Of a stretch of 64,000 nucleotides of DNA, positions 42,062-51,313 are shown one piece after another. The stretch spans positions 6,396,001 to 6,460,000 of the forward strand of contig NZ_CP120997.1 of NCBI RefSeq assembly GCF_030719295.1, written 5' to 3'. A model generated the notes under the pieces. The model worked only from the letters and a program-made list of their open reading frames with translations. It was not told the origin of the DNA and did not search any database. Source of the DNA: Streptomyces sp. Mut1 (GTDB lineage: Bacteria > Actinomycetota > Actinomycetes > Streptomycetales > Streptomycetaceae). The translations under genes were made by a program, and so were the position numbers. Every line of letters begins with the position of its first letter. Within the stretch, counting starts at the first letter, position 1.

Positions 42062-43012
42062 ATGGTTGCTTTTCTCCGGCTCGCGCTGCGCCGCGTCGCG
42101 ATGATGCCGGTGATGATCCTCGGTATCGCGTTGCTCGTCTTCGTGGTGCTGCAGTTCTCGCCGGTCGACCCGGCCTACAACGCGCTCGGGGAGAGCGCCA
42201 GCCCGGAGGCCCGGGAGGCCTTCGCCGAGGCCAACGGGCTCAACGACCCGCTGCCCATCCGCTACGTCCACTTCCTCGGCCGGCTGATCCACCTGGATCT
42301 CGGCTCGACCGTCCCGCCGAGCCAGCCCGTGGCCGACCGGATCACCGCCGCCTTCCCGCTCACCCTCCAGCTCACCATTCTCGGGCTCATCATCGCCATC
42401 GTCCTCGCCGTCGCCGGCGGCGTCCTGGGCGCGATGTACCGCGACCGCTGGCCCGACCAGCTCTTCCGGGTGCTGTCCATGGCCGGCGTCGCCGTCCCGT
42501 CCTTCTGGCTCGGCGTCCTGCTCATCCAGCAGTTCGCCCTGAACAGCCAGATCTTCCCGACGGGCGGATACACCAACATCGCCGACTCGTTCGGCGGGTG
42601 GCTCCGGACGATGTTCCTGCCCGCCGTCTCGCTCGCCGTCCCCGTCGCCGCGTCCCTCGCCCGCCTCATCCGCACCGCGATGGTCACCGAACTCGACCGG
42701 GACTACGTGCGCACCGCCCAGGGCAACGGCCTGCCGGTCTTCCTCGTCATCCGCTCGGTGCTGCGCAACGCCCTCGTCACCCCGCTCACCGTGCTCGGGG
42801 TCAAGGTCGGCTACCTGCTCAGCGGCGCCGTCGTCATCGAGGCGATCTTCGACCTGCCCGGCATGGGCAAGCTCATCCTCGAAGGTGTCACCGGAGGCGA
42901 CATCGCCCTGGTCCAGGGCACCGTACTGACCATCGCCATCGCGTTCCTGGTGGTCAACGTCATCGTCGACCTGCTCTACCTGCTGGTCAACCCGCGCATC
43001 AGGACGGTGTGA
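42062..43012 (+). CDS. satB: ABC transporter permease, DppB type (SatB-like)
   Basis: A 316-residue permease with six helices; the first is VAMMPVMILGIALLVFVVLQF. The DppB family box with the coupling EAA-like loop is ELDRDYVRTAQGNGLPVFLVIRSVLRNALVTPLTVLG, and the middle has FRVLSMAGVAVPSFWLGVLLIQQ. AAGGA lies eight nt upstream of the ATG. The gap of 136 nt from satA has no feature I can name. Part of the satA-satB-satC-satD-aldolase operon. Confidence 0.9.
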   Translation: MVAFLRLALRRVAMMPVMILGIALLVFVVLQFSPVDPAYNALGESASPEAREAFAEANGLNDPLPIRYVHFLGRLIHLDLGSTVPPSQPVADRITAAFPLTLQLTILGLIIAIVLAVAGGVLGAMYRDRWPDQLFRVLSMAGVAVPSFWLGVLLIQQFALNSQIFPTGGYTNIADSFGGWLRTMFLPAVSLAVPVAASLARLIRTAMVTELDRDYVRTAQGNGLPVFLVIRSVLRNALVTPLTVLGVKVGYLLSGAVVIEAIFDLPGMGKLILEGVTGGDIALVQGTVLTIAIAFLVVNVIVDLLYLLVNPRIRTV

Positions 43013-43013
43013 C

Positions 43014-44983
43014 ATGTTCGCCACGGGCCGTCTGGCCAAGAAGCTCTCCCGACCGGGCGTCGCCTTCCGCGCCCTCCCGGTAACCTCCCGCGTCGCCCTC
43101 GGCGTCCTGATCCTCGTCCTGCTCGGCGCCGTACTGGCCCCCCTGCTCACCCAGGACCCACTGGCCACGGGCAACCCCGTCCAGGCCCCGAGCGGCGAGC
43201 ACTGGTTCGGCACCGACCGGGCCGGCCGCGACGTGTTCGCCCGCGTCGTGCACGGCTCGCGCTACTCGCTGATCATCGGCCTCGGCTCGACCGCCTGCGC
43301 CCTGGTCGCCGGAGCCGTCCTCGGCTCGCTCGCCGCCACCTCGCGCAAGCTCGGCGACGAGTCCGTCATGCGCACCCTCGACGTCATCATGTCGTTCCCG
43401 CCGATCGCGCTCGCGGCCGTCCTCGTCGCCGTGTTCGGCACCAGCATCCCGGTGATCATCTTCACGATCGCCTTCGTCTACACGCCCTCGCTGGCCCGCG
43501 TTGTCCGCGCCAACGTCCTCTCCCAGTACGGCGAGGACTACGTCGCCGCGGAGAAGGTCATCGGCGCCCGGCGCGGCTACATCGTCCTGCGCCACGTCGC
43601 CGTCAACTGCATGGCCCCGGTCATGGTGTTCGCCACCGTCATGGTCGCCGAGGCGATCATCTTCGAGGCGAGCCTCTCCTTCATCGGCGCCGGTGTGCAG
43701 GACCCCGACCCCAGCTGGGGCAGCGTGCTCGCCTACGGCCGGCAGATCCTCCTGGCGGGCGGCTGGTGGGCCACCTTCTTCCCCGGCCTCGCCCTGCTGA
43801 TCACGGTCCTCGCCCTCAACATCCTCTCCGAGGGCCTCACCGACGCCTCCGCCGCGCCCAAGAGCGCCCGCGCCGCCGTCGACCCCACGGCCGCCACCGC
43901 ACCGGACCCGGTCGAGGCCGCCGCCACCGTCGACATCGACGCCGCACTCGCCAAGCTCGCCCGGCACATCAACGCCACCGAGCCCACCATCACACCGGTA
44001 CGCGAGGACGCCGCCGAACTCCTCGTCGTCCGCGACCTCGCGATCCGCTTCCCGGACCGCTACGGCGAGACCCCGGTCGTCGACCGGCTGAACTTCACCG
44101 TCCACGAGGGCGAGACCCTCGGCCTGGTCGGCGAGTCCGGCTGCGGCAAGTCCATCACCAGCCTCGCCGTCATGGGCCTCCTCGCCCGCAACGCCGAGGT
44201 CAGCGGCGAGATCCTCTACCGCGGCCGGGACCTGCTGAAGCTCCCGCCCAAGGAACGCCGTGCCCTGATGGGACCGGAGATCGCGATGGTCTACCAGGAC
44301 GCGCTCTCCTCCCTCAACCCCTCCGTGCTCGTCGGCACCCAGCTGAAGCAGCTGACCTCGCGTGGCGGTACGAAGACCCCCGCTGAACTCCTGGACCTCG
44401 TCGGCCTCTCGCCCGAGCGCACCCTGCGCAGCTACCCGCACGAGCTCTCCGGCGGCCAGCGCCAGCGCGTGCTCATCGCCATGGCCCTGTCCCGCAGCCC
44501 CCGCCTCCTGATCGCGGACGAGCCGACCACCGCCCTCGACGTCACCGTCCAGGCCCAGGTCGTCGAACTCCTCATCCGGCTCCGCGACGAGCTGGGCTTC
44601 GCCATGGTGCTGGTCTCGCACGACCTCGCCCTCGTCGGTGACCTCTCGCACCGCGTCGCCGTCATGTACGCGGGACGGCTCGCCGAGGTCGGCGACACCC
44701 GGGCGGTCCTCACCGACCCCGCCCACCACTACAGCCGCGGCCTCCTCGGCTCCGTCGTCTCCCTGGAGGCCGGTGCCGAGCGGCTCCACCAGATCCGCGG
44801 CGTCGTCCCCGCCCCCCAGGGCTTCGGCGCCGGCTGCCGCTTCGCCGGACGCTGCGGCGCGGCGACCGAACTCTGTCGCACCACCACCCCCGTCATCACG
44901 GGACGCGGCACCGCGAAGGACCACGGCTTCGCCTGCCACCACCCGGCCGAGGCCGCCGCGAAGAAGCTCGAAGGGAGCGCCCT

Positions 44984-44987
<4 letters not shown>
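43014..44987 (+). CDS. satC: Fused ABC permease and ATPase, DppC-DppD type (SatC-like)
   Basis: A 657-residue fusion. Residues 1-280 are a DppC permease (NWFGTDRAGRDVFARV-like HWFGTDRAGRDVFARV, EDYVAAEKVIGARRGYIVLRHVAVN coupling loop). After an Ala- and Asp-rich linker (about 285-330) comes a complete ATPase: Walker A GESGCGKS, signature LSGGQRQRVLIA, Walker B LLIADEPTTALD, H-loop SHD, and the oligopeptide-ATPase tail with the cysteine motif CRFAGRCGAATELC. Such a fusion is a feature of the sialic-acid SatC protein. ATG one nt after satB stop; overlaps satD by 4 nt. Confidence 0.92.
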
Positions 44988-45987
<1,000 letters not shown>

Positions 45988-45991
<4 letters not shown>

Positions 45992-46923
45992 CCGCCCGAA
46001 CCCCCCGCTACACGGGAGTGATCCCGCCCGTCGTCACCCCGCTCACCGCGGACGGCGAGCTCGACGTCCCCTCCCTGGAGCGGGTTGTGGGGCACCTCAT
46101 CGACGGCGGTGTCACGGGTCTCTTCGCCCTCGGCAGCTCCGGCGAGACCGCCTACCTCACGCCCGGACAGCAGGACCGTGTCATCGAGACCATCACCGCG
46201 GCCGCCGGCGGCCAGGTGCCCGTCCTCGTCGGCGCGATAGAGACCACCACCAACCGGGCGATCGAGCGCGCCCGCCGCGCCGCGGAGCTGGGCGCCGACG
46301 CCGTCGTCGTCACCGCGCCCTTCTACACCCGCACCCACGACACCGAGATCGACCGGCACTTCAGGGACATCGCCGCCGCCCTCGACCTGCCGGTCCTGGC
46401 GTACGACGTACCGGTCTGCGTCCACAGCAAGCTCGACCCGGAACTGCTGCTCCCGCTCGCCGCCGACGGTGTGCTGGCCGGTGTGAAGGACTCCAGCGGC
46501 GACGACGGCTCGTTCCGGCGGCTGGCCATCGGCGCCCGTGAGCTGCCGCACTTCTCCGTGCTCACCGGTCACGAGCTGGTCGTCGACGCGATGATGCTCG
46601 GCGGCGCCGACGGCTCCGTGCCGGGGCTCGGCAACGTCGACCCGCACGGGTACGTACGTCTCCACGAGGCCGCGGTGCGCGGTGACTGGGCCACCGCCCG
46701 TGCCGAGCAGGACCGCCTGGTGACGCTGTTCGACATCATCCGCGCCGCCCGCCCCGGCACGGCCTCCGCCACGGCGGCCGGTCTCGGCGCGTTCAAGACG
46801 GCGCTGATGCTGCGCGGCATCATCGCCACCAACGTGATGAGCCCGCCGATGCGCCGGCTCGACGCCGAGGAGACGGCCGCGGTCGCCGCCTGCCTGGAGC
46901 GCGCGGGGATCGCCACGGTCTGA
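45988..46923 (+). CDS. Second DapA/NanA family aldolase, probable N-acetylneuraminate lyase
   Basis: A 311-residue DHDPS-superfamily aldolase, a paralogue of the nanA product at 30844-31803 with shared blocks GLFALGSS, APFYTRTH, LKDSSGDDGSF-type VKDSSGDDGSF and GGADGSVPGLGNVDPHGYVRL. The carboxylate loop here is GSSGE, closer to known lyases. The Schiff-base Lys is in AGVKDSSGD and the Tyr in LAYDVPVC. AAGGAG precedes the ATG. Coupled to the transporter by a 4-nt overlap, so it should act on the imported compound. Last gene of the operon. Confidence 0.87.
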
Positions 46924-46947
46924 CGGGGCGACGCCACCGGACACACA

Positions 46948-46991
46948 CAGAGGTCCGGCCGGACGGCGAACGCCGTCCGGCCGGACCTCTG
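46948..46991. terminator. 20-bp perfect-stem bidirectional terminator
   Basis: The arms 46948-46967 and 46972-46991 pair perfectly over 20 bp with a 4-nt loop GAAC, beginning CAGAGGTCCGG. It lies between the converging sat operon and chaplin gene and can stop both. Confidence 0.9.
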
Positions 46992-47011
46992 GTGCGTGAG
47001 GGAGCGTCAGG

Positions 47012-47863
47012 TCACTTCTGCGCGGCGCGGGCGCGGCGCATCAGCAGGCCGCCACCGAGCACCATCGCGGCGCTGGCGCCACCGGCGATGCCCAGGTTGC
47101 GGTTGGCACCGGTGTGCGCCATCTGCGGCGGCTTGTGGTGCTTGGGGGTGTGGTGCCAGGTGTGGGTCGGCGGCTTGTGCGGGTGCGACACGTGGGTCGG
47201 CGGGTTGTGCGTGGGCGGGTTGTGCGTCGGGGGCTTGTGGTGCTTCGGCGGCTTGTGGTGCACGGGCGGCGTCGGCGGCTTGTGCTGGTGGCCGGGCGGG
47301 CAGTCCTCGTCGTGGCCCTTCGGCGGCTTGTGGTGGTGCGTCGGGGGCTTGTGCGTCGGCGGCTTGTGGTGGCCGTTGTGGTGCGGGGGCTTGTGCGTCG
47401 GCGGGGTCGGCGGAGTCGGCGGGGTCTCGGCCTCGCTCTCGTTCTCGCACTTGTTGCCGGCGGCCGGGTTCAGCAGGCCGACCACGTTGACCGTGTTGCC
47501 GCAGACGTTCACCGGAATGTCGACCGGGGCCTGGACCACGTTGCCCGAGAGCACGCCGGGCGAGCCGACGGCCACCCCTTCGGCGCTCGCGCCCTGTGCG
47601 TCGCCGGAGGCCGCGCCGCCGCTCTCGTTCTCGCACTCGTTGCCGAAGGCGGGGTTCAGGGCGCCGATCACGTTGACCGTGTTGCCGCAGATGTTGACGG
47701 GGACGTGCACGGGAACCTGCACGACGTTGCCCGACCCGACGCCGGGCGAACCGATCGCGGCGCCGTCGGCCGAGGCATCGGCGAAGGCGTAGCCGCCGGA
47801 GGCGGTCAGGATGCCTGACGCCGCCGCCATGACGAGCATGCTTTTACTCAAGGCTTTTCGCAT
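47012..47863 (-). CDS. Long chaplin with two chaplin domains, His/Pro-rich stalk and sortase signal
   Basis: A 283-residue surface protein for aerial hyphae and spores. After a signal peptide (MRKALSKSMLVMAAASGILTASGGYAFA) come two chaplin domains (SPGVGSGNVVQVPVHVPVNICGN and SPGVLSGNVVQAPVDIPVNVCGN), each with two Cys residues. Residues about 145-245 are a repeat of HKPPTH units, very rich in His and Pro. The C terminus has MAHTG, a membrane helix and RRARAAQK, a class E sortase signal; the usual first residue is Leu. Length and layout match the ChpA/B/C group. ATG 47863, divergent from a rodlin gene. Confidence 0.92.
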   Translation of the reverse strand: MRKALSKSMLVMAAASGILTASGGYAFADASADGAAIGSPGVGSGNVVQVPVHVPVNICGNTVNVIGALNPAFGNECENESGGAASGDAQGASAEGVAVGSPGVLSGNVVQAPVDIPVNVCGNTVNVVGLLNPAAGNKCENESEAETPPTPPTPPTHKPPHHNGHHKPPTHKPPTHHHKPPKGHDEDCPPGHQHKPPTPPVHHKPPKHHKPPTHNPPTHNPPTHVSHPHKPPTHTWHHTPKHHKPPQMAHTGANRNLGIAGGASAAMVLGGGLLMRRARAAQK

Positions 47864-48221
47864 TGGTGCCCTTCCTTGGGACATTTCTCGCGGACACGCG
47901 GCCCGCAGTTCATACATCAGGCGGTGCAGCAGCCGTCGGGTCCGACCGTGGTGCTGGGTGAGACTTCCGGCGGGCGAGCTTGACGACACCCATAACGACG
48001 CCTGGGTGCGTGAGAAACGTGAAACCAGTGAATTTCCTGTGACCACCCGTACGAGGGACCCACAGGGGTCGAGTTGTCGATTTCCGTCAGTATGTCTCGA
48101 TCGCTTTCGCACGGGCGTCCGCCACTTCCCGGCATTCGAGTGAATGGCAATAACCAAACGCCCGGGGACGAGTTGGGCAGGGGGCTCCGGTACGGGGCTT
48201 CCAGTACGAGAAGGGTTCATC
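47864..48221. promoter_or_regulatory. Divergent promoter region of chaplin and first rodlin
   Basis: This 358-nt gap parts the start codons of the long chaplin (minus) and rodlin 1 (plus). It is relatively AT-rich, as expected for developmental promoters. CTTGACGACACCCATAACG near 47980 resembles a -35/-10 pair but is not decisive. BldN controls chaplin and rodlin genes in S. coelicolor; I cannot place its sites with confidence here. Confidence 0.45.
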
Positions 48222-48623
48222 GTGATCAAGAAGGTCCTGGCTACGGGTGCCGTCGCCGCCTCCATCCTCGGTCTCGGCGCCGCGCAGGCGATGGCCATCG
48301 GCAACGACGGCGGCACGACCTCCGTGAACGGCAACGGCGCCTCGCAGTCGTTCGGCAACGCCGAGACGCACGGCGACGGCAGCCCGCAGTTCGACCTGGT
48401 CCAGGGCTCGCTGAACAAGCCCTGCGTCGGCCTGCCGCTCAAGGCCAACGTCGGTTCGCTCATCGGTCTCGTCCCGATCGCGGTCCAGGACGTCAACGTC
48501 CTGTCCAACCCGCAGAACCAGCAGTGCACCGAGAACTCCACCCAGGCCAAGGGCGACGAGCCGCTGTCGCACATCCTGGACGGCATCCCGGTCCTGTCGG
48601 GCAACGGCGCCGGCAACAGCTGA
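48222..48623 (+). CDS. Rodlin (first copy)
   Basis: A 133-residue secreted rodlin, which forms the rodlet layer with chaplins on aerial hyphae. The signal peptide MIKKVLATGAVAASILGLGAAQAMA is followed by the rodlin signature: IGNDGGTTSVNGNG, SPQFDLVQGSLNKPC, PQNQQCTENSTQAKGDEPLSHILD, with two Cys. GTG 48222 has GAGAAGG seven nt upstream. It has a near-duplicate in each of the two following rodlin genes. Confidence 0.95.
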   Translation: MIKKVLATGAVAASILGLGAAQAMAIGNDGGTTSVNGNGASQSFGNAETHGDGSPQFDLVQGSLNKPCVGLPLKANVGSLIGLVPIAVQDVNVLSNPQNQQCTENSTQAKGDEPLSHILDGIPVLSGNGAGNS

Positions 48624-48635
48624 TCCGGCCGTCAC

Positions 48636-48680
48636 CAGGCCCGGCCCGCCGGCGTTCCTCCTCCGAGCGGGCCGGGCCTG
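48636..48680 (+). terminator. Terminator after first rodlin
   Basis: CAGGCCCGGCCCG (48636-48648) pairs with CGGGCCGGGCCTG (48668-48680): a 13-bp stem and 19-nt loop, starting 12 nt after the stop, followed by TTGCTG. Confidence 0.8.
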
Positions 48681-48912
48681 TTGCTGCCCTCCGCACGTGA
48701 CCAGTGGAATCGGCTGATTCCGCTGGGAACGGCGTGTGCTGAACGAAACTGCACCATTCGGGCGGTCTTGGCGGAATCTTCGCGTCGAAGAGTTTCGCAT
48801 ACCGTCCGAAATCGTTACGAATGACAAGGTGGGGTTACGAGTGATCGGAATCCGCGCTCGTGCGGCACGAAAGCCGTGGCCGCTCCGGACCCCGCCGAAG
48901 AAAGGGTCTCAA

Positions 48913-49146
48913 GTGAAGTACACCAAGATCGCCGCCGTCGCCGCCGGTACGCTCATGGCCATGGGCGCCGCTGCCCCGGCCTTCGCCGACTCCGGTGCCG
49001 AGGGTGCCGCCGTCAACTCCCCGGGCGTTCTCTCCGGCAACGTCGTCCAGGTTCCGATTCACATCCCGGTCAACGTCTGTGGCAACACCATCGACGTCAT
49101 CGGCCTGCTGAACCCGGCCTTCGGCAACGCCTGCGTCAACGCCTGA
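48913..49146 (+). CDS. Short chaplin
   Basis: A 77-residue secreted amyloid-forming protein. The signal peptide (MKYTKIAAVAAGTLMAMGAAAPAFA) leaves a single mature chaplin domain: DSGAEGAAVNSPGVLSGNVVQVPIHIPVNVCGNT-like with two Cys, ending NACVNA. It lacks a sortase signal and matches the ChpD-H group. GTG 48913 with AAAGGG upstream. It stands in the 290-nt gap after rodlin 1 with its own terminator, so it is a separate transcription unit. The promoter is probably near 48800 (CGTTACGAATGACAAG). Confidence 0.94.
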   Translation: MKYTKIAAVAAGTLMAMGAAAPAFADSGAEGAAVNSPGVLSGNVVQVPIHIPVNVCGNTIDVIGLLNPAFGNACVNA

Positions 49147-49175
49147 TTCACCACCGCCGAATTCCTCTCGGCACA

Positions 49176-49214
49176 GAAAGCCCCGGATCGCACTCCCCGC
49201 GCTCCGGGGCTTTC
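49176..49214 (+). terminator. Terminator after short chaplin
   Basis: GAAAGCCCCGGA (49176-49187) pairs with TCCGGGGCTTTC (49203-49214) over a 15-nt loop; the stem begins 30 nt after the stop. Confidence 0.85.
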
Positions 49215-49373
49215 CCGTGCGGTCGGGATTCCGAGAAAGACTGGCCCTCCCAGTTGCCCGGCCGCAATCGCGTCGTTAGTCAGTGGGAAAGCGGCAGAAG
49301 TCACGGCTAAAGAAGGCTCGTGCGGCGCGGGGACGCGACCGAAACAGATGCCGCTGCAGAAGGGAACCCGAAA

Positions 49374-49664
49374 GTGAAGTACGCGAAGTCCGCCGCGCTC
49401 GTCGCCGGTTCCGTGGTCGCGCTCGGTACGGCTGCCCCCGCCTTCGCCGTCACCACGCCCACGGCCCCCAGCTTCAGCCTCGACTCAGGTGTCAACCAGG
49501 TGGTGGAGGCCGCCCCGCAGGCGGTCGACCCGGTCCTCGACACCGTCAGCGGCGCCGCCGACAGTCTGCACCGGAACGGGACCGTCACCAAGGTCGCCGA
49601 CCAGGCCACCGGAGCGGCGAAGGACGCGGCGCCCCTGCTGGGCGGCCTCCCGCTCGCCCGCTGA
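49374..49664 (+). CDS. Small secreted protein of the chaplin-rodlin cluster
   Basis: A 96-residue protein with a Sec signal (MKYAKSAALVAGSVVALGTAAPAFA, nearly the same as that of the short chaplin). The mature part is short and helical (SGVNQVVEAAPQAVDPVLDTVSGAADSLHRNG, ATGAAKDAAPLLGGLP) and lacks Cys or a chaplin domain. I do not recognise a family. The signal-peptide likeness suggests it was built by duplication from a chaplin gene or shares its export timing. GTG 49374, with AAGGGAACCCGAAA upstream. Convergent nothing; rodlin 2 follows after 166 nt. Confidence 0.8.
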   Translation: MKYAKSAALVAGSVVALGTAAPAFAVTTPTAPSFSLDSGVNQVVEAAPQAVDPVLDTVSGAADSLHRNGTVTKVADQATGAAKDAAPLLGGLPLAR

Positions 49665-49697
49665 CCCCGCCACGACGGCGCCGTGGCACCCGCGCCG

Positions 49698-49735
49698 TTC
49701 GAGTGCGTACGCACCTTTCGACTGTGCGCGCACCT
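49698..49735 (+). repeat. Two tandem 19-nt repeats plus a partial third before rodlin 2
   Basis: TTCGAGTGCGTACGCACCT (49698-49716) is followed by TTCGACTGTGCGCGCACCT (49717-49735) and then TTCGAGTGACGTGCC (49736-49750). The units are in phase at 19 nt and lie 80-130 nt before the rodlin 2 start, so they may be a repeated regulator site. Confidence 0.75.
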
Positions 49736-49830
49736 TTCGAGTGACGTGCCACAACCATTCCCGCCGCACCGAGTTGATCAGTGCGCTCGGCACCGGCGGG
49801 CAACACAGAGAAAACCAGAAGGGCAGTTTC

Positions 49831-50241
49831 ATGATCAAGAAGATGATGGCCTCGGCAGCCGTCGCCGCATCGATCGTCGGCGTCTCCGCCGCCGTCGCCC
49901 CGGGGGCCATGGCCATCGGTAACGACCAGGGCACCACCACGGTCAACGGCAACGGTGCCATGCAGTCGTACGGCAACTCCGCCACCCACGGCGACTGGAG
50001 CCCGCAGTTCGCGCTCATCCAGGGCTCGCTCAACAAGCCCTGCATCGCCCTGCCGGCCAAGGCCAACGTCGGTTCGCTGCTCGGCGTCGTCCCGATCTCG
50101 GTCCAGGACATCAACGTCCTGTCCTCGCCGCAGAACCAGCAGTGCACCGAGAACTCCACCCAGGCCAAGGGTGACGAGGCCCTCTCGCACATCCTGGACG
50201 ACATCCCGATCCTCTCGGGCAACGGTGCCGCCAACAACTGA
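49831..50241 (+). CDS. Rodlin (second copy)
   Basis: A 136-residue rodlin with signal MIKKMMASAAVAASIVGVSAAVAPGAMA and the same core as rodlin 1: IGNDQGTTTVNGNG, SPQFALIQGSLNKPC, SPQNQQCTENSTQAKGDEALSHILDDIP. ATG 49831 has AGAAGGG upstream. GTTGATCAGTGCG at 49773-49785 is repeated, with one change, upstream of rodlin 3. The tandem 19-nt repeats lie further upstream. No strong hairpin follows it. Confidence 0.95.
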   Translation: MIKKMMASAAVAASIVGVSAAVAPGAMAIGNDQGTTTVNGNGAMQSYGNSATHGDWSPQFALIQGSLNKPCIALPAKANVGSLLGVVPISVQDINVLSSPQNQQCTENSTQAKGDEALSHILDDIPILSGNGAANN

Positions 50242-50462
50242 ACGGGTCCTGACGCACGGGTAGTTCCCCGAGTGCCACGCCCTTCCTGACGCACCTGTGG
50301 GGCCGGTGGGCCCGAGCAGCCGCATCGCCGGCCGCCCCGACCCGCCGGCCCCACGCGCGCGCCCGGACACGGTGGCCGTCCGCTCGCCCGTACGGGACGG
50401 CCCTTGGGCCGGTTGCCGTAGCCGGGGCGGCCGGTCTCCGCCGTAACGGGTAGGGCCTCCTC

Positions 50463-50642
50463 ATGGACCAGCACGACAGCCGGCACCCCGAAGGCTCCAC
50501 CCCGATCTACGACCGGCTCCTCGCCGACTGGCGGGCCGCACGGGCCGGTCCGGTCGCGGAGGAGCGCGAGGTGCCCGGCCCCTCCCGTGCGGGCGGGTTC
50601 GTGCCCGCGGCGCGAAGCTCCGGCGAGGCGGGCCGAAGGTAA
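50463..50642 (+). CDS. Small acidic hypothetical protein with a TPIYDRL segment
   Basis: A 59-residue protein running from ATG 50463 to TAA 50642. It begins MDQHDSRHPEGSTPIYDRLLADWRAARAGP; the TPIYDxLLxDWR segment recurs, as far as I recall, in small Streptomyces proteins of unknown role. It is soluble and unstructured beyond that. It stands between two rodlin genes, in the same direction, which may only be coincidence. No Shine-Dalgarno is obvious (GGCCTCCTC precedes), which lowers confidence in the start. Confidence 0.6.
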   Translation: MDQHDSRHPEGSTPIYDRLLADWRAARAGPVAEEREVPGPSRAGGFVPAARSSGEAGRR

Positions 50643-50761
50643 CGGAAGCCCGTCGAACTCATGCGGGATCGAACCCATTTGAGTGGATCAGCGGAACCGA
50701 AACGTCCGCACGGGGTTGATCAGTACGTTCCAGAACGGAACGCTCCGAAAGGTGAAGCGTG

Positions 50762-51172
50762 ATGAAGAAGATGATGGCCGGCGCGGCTGTGGCCGTGTCC
50801 CTGGTCGGTCTGTCCGCCGCCGCGGCCCCCGCGGCCATGGCGATCGGTAACGACGGGGGCACGACGTCGGTCAACGGCAACGGCGCCGCCAGCTCGTTCG
50901 GCAACAGCGTGACCCGGGGCGACGGCAGCCCGCAGGCGCAGCTCATCCAGGGCTCGCTGAACAAGCTGTGCGTGGGCGCCCCGGTCAAGGCCAACGTGGG
51001 TTCGCTCGTGGGCCTGCTCGTTCCCGTCGCGGTCCAGGACGTCAACGTCCTGTCCAACCCGCAGAACCAGCAGTGCGCCGACAACTCCACCCAGGCCAAG
51101 GGCGACGAGCCCCTGTCGCACCTGGTGGACGACATCCCGGTCCTCTCCGGGAACGGCATCGGCAACAACTGA
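50762..51172 (+). CDS. Rodlin (third copy)
   Basis: A 136-residue rodlin: signal MKKMMAGAAVAVSLVGLSAAAAPAAMA, then IGNDGGTTSVNGNG, SPQAQLIQGSLNKLC, PQNQQCADNSTQAKGDEPLSHLVDDIP. ATG 50762 has AAAGG upstream; a GTG at 50759 is also in frame. GTTGATCAGTACG at 50715-50727 is 35 nt before the start and matches the element before rodlin 2. Closest to rodlin 1 in the middle of the protein. Ends in a strong terminator. Confidence 0.95.
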   Translation: MKKMMAGAAVAVSLVGLSAAAAPAAMAIGNDGGTTSVNGNGAASSFGNSVTRGDGSPQAQLIQGSLNKLCVGAPVKANVGSLVGLLVPVAVQDVNVLSNPQNQQCADNSTQAKGDEPLSHLVDDIPVLSGNGIGNN

Positions 51173-51264
51173 TTCCGTACACCTGCGGCGGGCGGTCCGG
51201 CCTCCGGGCCGCCCGCCGCGCGTCGTCCGTCCTGTGCGACGTGTGTGTACATCCGGCATGACCG

Positions 51265-51295
51265 AGGCCCACCACCCTTCGCGGGTGGTGGGCCT
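51265..51295. terminator. Bidirectional terminator after rodlin 3
   Basis: AGGCCCACCACCC (51265-51277), loop TTCGC, GGGTGGTGGGCCT (51283-51295), then TTTTC. A 13-bp stem with T run; it can also serve the DUF5949 gene from the other side. Confidence 0.9.
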
Positions 51296-51313
51296 TTTCG
51301 ACGGGGCCGGAGG

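Noticed and set aside
47012..47863. Possible CRISPR-like or satellite repeat in the 47.1-47.4 kb region
   Set aside because: The short repeats encode HKPPTH units in the frame of a chaplin with signal peptide and sortase motif; there are no spacers of constant length.
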